A DNA stretch of 27,723 nt, taken from assembly GCA_964433065.1 (NCBI GenBank), contig CAYSPZ010000016.1, positions 1-27,723 of the forward strand. The letters run 5' to 3'. This DNA is from RGIG3009 sp964433065 (GTDB lineage: Bacteria; Bacillota; Clostridia; Oscillospirales; Acutalibacteraceae). Below are positions 21,250 through 27,723 of this stretch, piece after piece. The notes beneath the pieces are model-generated. The model did no database searches, was not told where the DNA came from, and saw only the letters and a list, made by a program, of their open reading frames with translations. Made by a program: the position numbers and the translations under genes. How positions within the stretch are numbered: the stretch's first letter is position 1; every line of letters begins with the position of its first letter.

Positions 21250-23727
21250 TTATTCGTTGGTCGTCTCTTCAGCAGTTGCCTGTTCGGCGGCTTCGCCTTC
21301 CGGTTCGGCAGGTGCTTCTGCCATCGATACGATGCGGGTATCGTCTTTGAGGGTCATCACCCGCACACCCTTCGACGGGCGGCGGCATTGACGGATCTCG
21401 GATACCGGCATACGAATGATGATACCGCCCGACGAGATCAGAATGATATCGTCGGTCAGGTCGACCGCGCGAATTCCCGCGACCGCACCGTATTCGTCGG
21501 TGTGGTAGTTGGTAAGACCCTTACCGCCGCGCGACTGGATACGATAGTCGGAGAACTCGCTGACACGACCGTAACCCGTTTCGGTAACGGTGAGCAACAA
21601 CTTGCTCTCGTCACGCGGCACCATACCGACCACTTCGTCGCCGTCGCTGAGCGCGATCGCGCGTACACCACGCGCCGTACGTCCCACCACACGGGCGTCG
21701 TTTTCGTCAAAGCAGATCGCCATACCGCCACGGGTCGCCACTAACAACTGTTGACACCCGTCGGTCATCTGCACCCACGCGAGTTCGTCGCCTTCGTCGA
21801 GGTCGACCGCGATCAACCCGCTCTTACGCGCGTTGGAGAACGCATCCAGACGGGTACGCTTGATCACACCGTGACGGGTGACCATACACAGATACTTGTC
21901 GGGATCAAAGGCGGGTACGCGGATCATCGCAGTCACCTTCTCACCGTTTTCGATGGGGAGGAGGTTGATGATGTTGGTTCCCTTAGCAGTACGACTGCCT
22001 TCCGGCACCTCATAGCATTTTAAGCGATACACTCTGCCCGCCGACGTAAAGAACAATACCAGATCGTGACTGGAACACATAAACATCGTTTCGGTGATAT
22101 CCTCTTCACGGGTCGCCATACCGCGAATCCCTCTGCCGCCGCGATGTTGCGTTTCGTACTGGCTCATCGGTTGCCGTTTGATGTAACCGAGTTGCGACAT
22201 AGTCAATACGCAATCTTCCACGGGGATCAGATCTTCAATATCCACTTCACCCGATACCATCGAGATCTCGGTACGACGCTCGTCACCGTATTTGTCGCGC
22301 ATCTTCTGGCATTCGTCTTTCACGATATCGCGGATCTTCTGTTCGTCGGCTAATATCCCCTCGTATTCGGCGATCTTTGCGCGCAATGCCGCCAATTCAT
22401 CTTCGATCTTCTGCCGTTCCAGACCGGACAATTGACCGAGTCGCATCTGCACGATGGCGGTCGCCTGTACTTCGTCAAACGAGAACCGCTCCATCAACCG
22501 CTCTTTCGCGTGACTCTGGTCTTTAGACCCACGGATAATATTGATCACTTCGTCGATGAAATCCACCGCCGTCTGCAACGCTTCCACAATGTGGGCGCGT
22601 TCTTTTGCTTTACGCAGATCGAAGATGGTACGACGGGTGATGACTTCGCACTGGAACTTGATATACTCTTCCAGCATCTCTTTCAAGGTAAGAATACGGG
22701 GAACCCCGTTCACCAGCGACAACATGATCGCGCCGAAGGTCACCTGCATCTGGGTATACGCAAACAGTTGATTCAGCACCACCTGCGGATTGGCATCCTT
22801 TTTCAGGTCGATAACCACACGCATCCCTTCACGGCTGGAATGGTCGACCACGTCGCGGATACCTTCCACGCGTTTTTCGTCCGCCAATTCGATGATGGAT
22901 TTTACCAGAGTCAGTTTGTTCACCTGATACGGGATCTCGGTGATCACGATCCGATAACGGTCGTTATGCTCCTCAATCTCGGTCTTCGCACGTACGGTGA
23001 TCTTACCGCGACCGGTCGCGTACGCCGCTCGAATACCCGAATACCCCATAATGACACCGCCGGTCGGGAAATCGGGTCCCTTGATATGCTCCATGATCTC
23101 CGGCAACCCCGCATCGGGATTGTCGATCAACATGCAGATAGCATCCACCACTTCACACAGATTGTGCGGAGGAATGTTGGTCGCCATACCGACCGCAATA
23201 CCCGACGACCCGTTCACCAGCAGGTTCGGGAAACGGGAGGGGAGAACCACGGGTTCTTTCAAACGGTCGTCGTAGTTGGGCATAAAATCGACCGTTTCTT
23301 TCTCGATATCCGCGAGCATATCGAGTGCCATTTTACTCATACGGGACTCGGTATAACGATACGCCGCAGGAGGATGTCCGTCGATCGAACCGAAGTTACC
23401 GTGCCCGTCAACCAACGGATACCGCAAGGAAAAATCCTGCGCCATACGCACCATCGCGTCGTAAACGGACGAGTCACCGTGCGGATGGTACGCACCAAGC
23501 ACCGCGCCCACCGTGTCCGCGCATTTACGATAGGGCTTGTCCGGTGTCAACCCGCGTTCGTGCATCGTGTACAGAATACGGCGGTGTACCGGTTTAAACC
23601 CGTCCCGTACGTCCGGAAGTGCCCGCGCCACGATAACCGACATCGAGTATTCCAAGAAACTTTCTTTCATTTCCTTTTCCAAAACGACGTTGATCAGCTT
23701 GGATTGGACGGTATTTTGTTCATCCAT
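21250..23727 (-). CDS. gyrA: DNA gyrase subunit A
   Basis: Cleavage-religation subunit of the type IIA topoisomerase that introduces negative supercoils; works as A2B2 with GyrB. 825 aa. Winged-helix/tower region with the catalytic Y125 in AAYRYTE; quinolone-resistance region HPHGDSSVYDAMVRMA with the sensitive-type S86 and D90; GyrA box QHRGGRG at 527-533, marking a gyrase, not a topoisomerase IV, with His for the usual Arg/Lys at position 2; C-terminal beta-pinwheel repeats; an acidic tail of about 25 residues (SMAEAPAEPEGEAAEQ...). The ATG overlaps the upstream gene's stop by 8 nt, with AGGAG 9 nt before it. Two YcxB-like genes separate it from gyrB. Confidence 0.98.
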   Translation of the reverse strand: MDEQNTVQSKLINVVLEKEMKESFLEYSMSVIVARALPDVRDGFKPVHRRILYTMHERGLTPDKPYRKCADTVGAVLGAYHPHGDSSVYDAMVRMAQDFSLRYPLVDGHGNFGSIDGHPPAAYRYTESRMSKMALDMLADIEKETVDFMPNYDDRLKEPVVLPSRFPNLLVNGSSGIAVGMATNIPPHNLCEVVDAICMLIDNPDAGLPEIMEHIKGPDFPTGGVIMGYSGIRAAYATGRGKITVRAKTEIEEHNDRYRIVITEIPYQVNKLTLVKSIIELADEKRVEGIRDVVDHSSREGMRVVIDLKKDANPQVVLNQLFAYTQMQVTFGAIMLSLVNGVPRILTLKEMLEEYIKFQCEVITRRTIFDLRKAKERAHIVEALQTAVDFIDEVINIIRGSKDQSHAKERLMERFSFDEVQATAIVQMRLGQLSGLERQKIEDELAALRAKIAEYEGILADEQKIRDIVKDECQKMRDKYGDERRTEISMVSGEVDIEDLIPVEDCVLTMSQLGYIKRQPMSQYETQHRGGRGIRGMATREEDITETMFMCSSHDLVLFFTSAGRVYRLKCYEVPEGSRTAKGTNIINLLPIENGEKVTAMIRVPAFDPDKYLCMVTRHGVIKRTRLDAFSNARKSGLIAVDLDEGDELAWVQMTDGCQQLLVATRGGMAICFDENDARVVGRTARGVRAIALSDGDEVVGMVPRDESKLLLTVTETGYGRVSEFSDYRIQSRGGKGLTNYHTDEYGAVAGIRAVDLTDDIILISSGGIIIRMPVSEIRQCRRPSKGVRVMTLKDDTRIVSMAEAPAEPEGEAAEQATAEETTNE

Positions 23728-24781
23728 TGGTCTTATCTCCTTTTATTTTCTCTGCATCCTCGATATACTTGTACGGAACCGTTACCGTGTTTCCGTTCGA
23801 AAAGGTGAGGAGCAATGCTTTTTTTGTCGTTTGCCGACGAACACGACTGTTCATCGCAAAATAACTGTTCCCGTTTGCGAAAACGGCGATCCCGTCACGC
23901 GTAAATGCGATGGATAACGGGATTTTTTTGATCGGCCGTGCGGCAAACAATACGGTTAATAAAAACCCGATCACCGCAAACCCGCCGCAGAACAACAGCA
24001 GATCGACAACGTATATGTCGGTAATACTGAGAATTTTCGTAAAGACGGTCGCGCAAATGAGCGCTGCGGGTAACACCAGTTTCCCGTACAATCCGCGAAT
24101 ACGGGTCATACCCGCTCGCGAAACCCCACCGTCGCGCCACACCGCTTGTGCACGGGTGATCACCGTGTCATCGTTCTCAAACACCGGTAACGGCAGGGGA
24201 GAGTCAAGCCGTCCGCAAAGCGTTCCCTTTTTACGGTAACACGCGTTTTGATCGTGCTCCAACAGGTATATCCGCAGATCGTCAGCCTGCTCGGCGGTGA
24301 GATCCGCCGCGCGAAAGAACACCTCTGTGTCATTCGTTTCGAGTAAAACCCCGTACGGTGTTTCCACGCAAACGGTGATGTCCTTCCAGTACAACGTTTT
24401 TTCCGAGCGGCAATCGGTATACACCACCCGATCATCGTACAACGAGAACATACACCCGAAAAACAACAATGCCTTATCCGCTTGTTCGTCGTACCATTCG
24501 GTCTGTAACCGTACCCGCGCACGGTGTCTTTCCGAAAACGGGAACCAGATCAGTATCGCCGCCGCAAAATCCACCATCGCGGTAACCATCATCGCCGCGG
24601 TATTGTTATCGGCAGTCGGATACAGACAGGCTTCCCACGCAAACAACAATGCCGTAAGTACCAGTAATACACCGACCGCGCGGCGCAAACTGCTTTGAAG
24701 TTTTTGACGGTATTCCCGTTCCTGCCAGGACAAAAACCGCCCCGCCAGTAACATATACAAGCCTTGCGTGTTGTGTTCCAT
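23720..24781 (-). CDS. YcxB-like four-helix membrane protein, second of a pair between gyrB and gyrA
   Basis: 353 aa, function unknown. Two repeats of the same plan: a short N-terminal part, a pair of membrane segments (about 33-50 and 62-81; 235-252 and 257-281), then a beta-rich cytoplasmic domain. The soluble parts contain YcxB-like elements such as LYWKDITVCVETPYGVLLE and VTVPYKYIEDAEKI. The neighbour upstream (24787-25884) has the same plan, so they look like distant paralogues. GGAG lies 8 nt before the ATG. Its last codons overlap the gyrA start by 8 nt, so gyrA translation is coupled to it. No enzyme motif is seen; a membrane sensor or scaffold role would be guesswork. Confidence 0.75.
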   Translation of the reverse strand: MEHNTQGLYMLLAGRFLSWQEREYRQKLQSSLRRAVGVLLVLTALLFAWEACLYPTADNNTAAMMVTAMVDFAAAILIWFPFSERHRARVRLQTEWYDEQADKALLFFGCMFSLYDDRVVYTDCRSEKTLYWKDITVCVETPYGVLLETNDTEVFFRAADLTAEQADDLRIYLLEHDQNACYRKKGTLCGRLDSPLPLPVFENDDTVITRAQAVWRDGGVSRAGMTRIRGLYGKLVLPAALICATVFTKILSITDIYVVDLLLFCGGFAVIGFLLTVLFAARPIKKIPLSIAFTRDGIAVFANGNSYFAMNSRVRRQTTKKALLLTFSNGNTVTVPYKYIEDAEKIKGDKTNG

Positions 24782-24786
24782 ACAGT

Positions 24787-25884
24787 TTACTCCATGTGTT
24801 GGTCGGTAATACGGCGCAACTCATCCATATCGTCAATACACCGTTTCGGAATACTGACCAGTTTATCGATCGCGTAATAGTCAACGTACGAAGGACGCTC
24901 CACCGCACGGGTCACGCGTGACCACGGAATACGGGTGCGTTTCTGTTCCCCCGCCATCCTCGTACAACATATCGCCTGTTCGGTCAGGGTAACGGTGATC
25001 TTTAATACCTCGCCGTCCGTCACTTTGATCGCGCGTTTAAACCCGATCCGCGTGGTGAAAAACGGAATCAGTACGCTTAGCAATATCGCTAAACAGAAGA
25101 CGGGAACCGCCATCGTTTCAAATAACAGGTACGCGATCATCGCCGCACCGGCAGATACCAGTACCTTTTGCGGTAACGTTTCTTTGATTCCCTTAAAAAT
25201 CGAGTCATCCAACAGGTCGAACGCTTCTTTTTCGGTATATTCCACCGAAACGGTGAGAAGCTGATCTTCCTGCGGCATCACCAAAGAGGGGAGAGGGAGC
25301 CGTTTTGCCGTCCCCGCGACCAGTTTCCCGATCATTCGACGACGTTCGGCAGGAATGTTCAGACACGCGAGTTCACGGATCGCGTCGGCATCCTGTTCGG
25401 TCAGACAACGTGCGGGAATGACGATCGACCGCCCTTGCGCCGCACAAAAGATCATCATATCGGGCGCTTCAATAAACAACGGGCAGTTGTAATAGGAAAT
25501 AGAGGTCACCCCTGCCGCCGTCGTCTTTTGAATGTCGATCGCGCCGACGTGTAATACACCGTCAAACGAATACCCGCTGAACAGCGTTTTATCATAACTT
25601 TGTGCAGCCAGTTTTTTCTGCATCTCAGGATAACGGAACACGGTGGTGATCTCCACCACGATCAGTAAAACCAACAACCCCAGCAACGCAAAATCGGGTG
25701 TGCCGTTTTGTTTGAGATCCGCAAGGAAAAACAACACGCACAAAATCAGCATTGCCGCCGACAACAGTCCGCTTCCGAAAAACAGACCGCTCGCGCCCGA
25801 TCGCTTAGATACCAACTCCTGCGAACGGACGTACTCTTCCCTTGACAAAGCCACACCGCATTCAAAAGGTAATGTTTCTTTCAT
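24787..25884 (-). CDS. YcxB-like four-helix membrane protein, first of a pair between gyrB and gyrA
   Basis: 365 aa, function unknown. The N-terminus (LPFECGVALSREEYVRSQ) and the soluble blocks SISYYNCPLFIEAPDMMIFC with VIPARCLTEQDADAIREL match the layout of YcxB-like proteins (a short strand, two helices, then a PH-like domain). The unit occurs twice: helices at about 34-55 and 64-84, then 240-258 and 260-278, with the second soluble domain ending KRTRIPWSRVTRAVERPSYVDYY (in part) and VSIPKRCIDD. The frame stays open into gyrB, but ATG 25884, 1 nt after the gyrB stop, starts the family-like sequence; no good ribosome site is visible, so it probably depends on gyrB translation. The next gene begins 5 nt after its stop. 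Confidence 0.75.
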   Translation of the reverse strand: MKETLPFECGVALSREEYVRSQELVSKRSGASGLFFGSGLLSAAMLILCVLFFLADLKQNGTPDFALLGLLVLLIVVEITTVFRYPEMQKKLAAQSYDKTLFSGYSFDGVLHVGAIDIQKTTAAGVTSISYYNCPLFIEAPDMMIFCAAQGRSIVIPARCLTEQDADAIRELACLNIPAERRRMIGKLVAGTAKRLPLPSLVMPQEDQLLTVSVEYTEKEAFDLLDDSIFKGIKETLPQKVLVSAGAAMIAYLLFETMAVPVFCLAILLSVLIPFFTTRIGFKRAIKVTDGEVLKITVTLTEQAICCTRMAGEQKRTRIPWSRVTRAVERPSYVDYYAIDKLVSIPKRCIDDMDELRRITDQHME

Positions 25885-25885
25885 A

Positions 25886-27723
25886 TCAGATATCCAGATT
25901 CTTGACGTATTGGGCATTCTTTTCAATAAATTCGCGACGAGGTTCCACCTTATCACCCATCAGAATGGTAAAGATCTCGTCTGCCGCCACCGCGTCTTCC
26001 AATTCGACGCGAAGCATCGTACGGAACGCGGGATCCATCGTGGTCTCCCACAACTGTTCGGGGTCCATTTCACCAAGACCTTTATAGCGTTGTACGTCCG
26101 CGTTACCGCCGAGTTCGGCAATATACGTGTCGCGTTCCGCGTCGGTAAACGCATATCGCGCCTGTTTGCCTTTTGACACTTTATACAACGGCGGTTGCGC
26201 AATGTACACGTGTCCTTCCTCGATCAGCGGCCGCATATAGCGGAAGAAGAAGGTCAAAAGCAGGGTACGGATGTGCGAACCGTCCACGTCGGCATCCGCC
26301 ATAATGATGACTTTGCCGTACCGCAACTTCGATACGTCAAAATCGTCCCCGATCCCGCAACCGAGCGCAATGACCACGGGCGTCAACTTATCGTTGCCGT
26401 ATACCTTATCGATACGCGCCTTTTCCACATTGAGCATCTTACCCCACAACGGGAGAATTGCCTGGAAGTTACGGTCACGTCCCTGAATGGCGGAACCGCC
26501 TGCCGAGTCACCCTCAACGATATACAGTTCGGTGCGTTCCGCGTCTTTCCATATACAATCCGCAAGTTTATCGGGCATACGGGTGGCGGACAGACCGCTC
26601 TTTTTCCGTTCCAGTTCACGGGCACGCTGCGCGGCTTCACGCACACGCGCGGCATTGATGGATTTTTCAAGGATCCCCTTCGCAACGGCAGGATTTTCTT
26701 CCAGATACGGAACCAATTTTTCGTTGAGCAACTGGGTAACCAGCGTACCCATCGCCGTGTTACCTAATTTCGCTTTGGTCTGTCCTTCAAACTGCGCGTC
26801 TTTCAGTTTTACACTGATGACCGCCGCCAGACCTTCGCGCACATCGTCGCCTTTCAGGTTGGAATCTGCGTCTTTCAGCATACTGTGACGACGCGCATAA
26901 TCGTTGAGAATACGGGTGATGGCATTTTTAAATGCGTTTTCGTGGGTACCGCCGTCCACCGTATGAATGTTATTGGCAAACGAAATGATGTTTTCGTTGT
27001 AACTGTCGTTATACTGTAACGCGACCTCGGCGATGGAATCGCCGTTTGCGGTGGTGAGGTGAATGACATCCTCGTGCAACGCAATATGACCGCGCGTTTT
27101 ATTCATAAATTCCACAAACGACGAGATACCGCCCTCATAGCAGTACTCTTCCGACACGATCGCCTCTTCGTTGCGGCGGTCGGTGAGGGTGATCTTCAGT
27201 CCCGCATTCAAAAATGCTTGCTCGCGCAACCGTTTTTGCAGTACTTCAAATTCGTATTCGGTCGTTTCGGTAAAGATCTCGGCATCCGCCTTAAAACGGA
27301 TAAACGTACCGTCGCAATCGGCTTTCCCGATCACCGTCAGATCGTTGACCGCCACGCCGCGTTCAAACCGTTGCGCGTGGACCTTTCCTTCACGGGAGAT
27401 CTCCACTTCCAACCATTCGGACAACGCGTTAACGACCGACGAACCCACGCCGTGCAGACCGCCGGATACCTTGTACCCGCTTCCGCCGAATTTACCGCCG
27501 GCGTGCAACACGGTCAACACCACCGTGACGGTGGGGATCCCCAGTTTTTCATTGATACCGACAGGGATACCGCGCCCGTTATCGCGCACGGTGATCACGT
27601 TATCGGGCAGAATATCCACCTCAATATGGGTACAGAAACCGGCGAGCGCCTCGTCGATCGAGTTGTCAACGATCTCATACACCAGATGGTGCAGACCGCG
27701 CGGACCGGTCGAGCCGATATACA
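25886..27723 (-). CDS. gyrB: DNA gyrase subunit B (partial, N-terminus outside window)
   Basis: ATPase subunit of gyrase. 611 residues are visible; the sequence enters at MYIGSTGPRGLHHLVYEIVD, so only about 25-30 N-terminal residues are missing. GHKL ATPase: NSIDEALAG, DNGRGIPVG, LHGVGSSVVNALS; transducer with the QTKAKLGN catalytic lysine; Toprim: EGDSAGGSA with its Glu, and IMADADVDGSHI with the Asp triad; C-terminal YKGLGEMDPEQLWETTMDP. It lacks the long insert of proteobacterial GyrB. The Toprim loop reads LPLWGKMLNVEKA, with Trp where E. coli has Lys. It heads a gyrB, YcxB-like pair, gyrA cluster; dnaA, dnaN and recF may lie just beyond the right edge. Confidence 0.98.
   Translation of the reverse strand, partial: YIGSTGPRGLHHLVYEIVDNSIDEALAGFCTHIEVDILPDNVITVRDNGRGIPVGINEKLGIPTVTVVLTVLHAGGKFGGSGYKVSGGLHGVGSSVVNALSEWLEVEISREGKVHAQRFERGVAVNDLTVIGKADCDGTFIRFKADAEIFTETTEYEFEVLQKRLREQAFLNAGLKITLTDRRNEEAIVSEEYCYEGGISSFVEFMNKTRGHIALHEDVIHLTTANGDSIAEVALQYNDSYNENIISFANNIHTVDGGTHENAFKNAITRILNDYARRHSMLKDADSNLKGDDVREGLAAVISVKLKDAQFEGQTKAKLGNTAMGTLVTQLLNEKLVPYLEENPAVAKGILEKSINAARVREAAQRARELERKKSGLSATRMPDKLADCIWKDAERTELYIVEGDSAGGSAIQGRDRNFQAILPLWGKMLNVEKARIDKVYGNDKLTPVVIALGCGIGDDFDVSKLRYGKVIIMADADVDGSHIRTLLLTFFFRYMRPLIEEGHVYIAQPPLYKVSKGKQARYAFTDAERDTYIAELGGNADVQRYKGLGEMDPEQLWETTMDPAFRTMLRVELEDAVAADEIFTILMGDKVEPRREFIEKNAQYVKNLDI

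Noticed and set aside
23440..23490. Quinolone-resistance substitution in GyrA
   Set aside because: The S86 and D90 positions (E. coli S83 and D87) carry the sensitive-type residues.
22432..23808. 458-codon open frame on the plus strand
   Set aside because: It is antisense to gyrA, rich in His/Arg/Thr from reverse-reading GC-rich codons, has no ribosome site and no recognisable domain.
25886..25956. N-terminal extension of the first YcxB-like protein into gyrB
   Set aside because: The added residues are an out-of-frame reading of the gyrB 3' end; the family-like sequence begins at the ATG just after the gyrB stop.

Overview
The window looks like chromosomal DNA from a low-complexity-envelope, Gram-positive member of the Clostridia, most likely an uncultured Oscillospiraceae/Ruminococcaceae-type gut bacterium. 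Reasons: moderately high GC, strong AGGAGG-type ribosome binding sites, lipoproteins with a lipobox, the Firmicutes pairing of an N-terminally extended L27 with the Prp protease, a PduL-type phosphotransacylase standing alone, and ParB/Spo0J-type parS sites. The taxon is inferred from gene content; no marker comparison was possible.

Layout, left to right. 1-2905 (minus): glycolytic operon pgk-tpiA-gpmI, gpmI cut by the window edge, with a clear promoter near 2970. 3064-5566 (minus): polar amino-acid ABC importer (binding lipoprotein, permease, ATPase) with its own promoter and terminator and a GC-rich hairpin between the binding-protein gene and the rest. 5652-7493 (minus): uvrC. 7516-7855: a 340-bp non-coding island made almost wholly of short hairpins joined by a repeated ATATAAC linker, bounded by 13-bp inverted repeats and outward-facing terminators; this is the least explained part of the window. 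7860-8953 (minus): rplU-prp-rpmA ribosomal operon with a structured leader. 8978-11534 (plus): two membrane proteins (one an HGSNAT/DUF1624-like acyltransferase) and a GH43-like beta-propeller protein. 11537-15003 (minus): parA-parB-serS-queT, with two parS sites upstream of parA. 15199-19109 (minus): tightly coupled operon of family-4 uracil-DNA glycosylase, a DD-carboxypeptidase homologue whose three active-site motifs are all lost, a DUF6106-like membrane protein, NAD(P)H-hydrate dehydratase and a small lipoprotein. 19126-19810 (plus): pduL. 19820-27723 (minus): mnmE, gyrA, two YcxB-like membrane proteins, and gyrB (5' end beyond the window).

The combination gyrB/gyrA, mnmE, parA/parB and parS is typical of the neighbourhood of oriC, so the origin and dnaA probably lie not far beyond the right edge; the minus-strand majority would then be co-directional with replication and the plus-strand genes (9035-11487, 19188-19763) head-on. 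No tRNA, rRNA, CRISPR array, phage gene or recognisable transposase was found. The candidates most worth following are the hairpin island, the apparent pseudo-carboxypeptidase, the parS palindrome that also looks like a terminator, and the two YcxB-like genes lodged between gyrB and gyrA.
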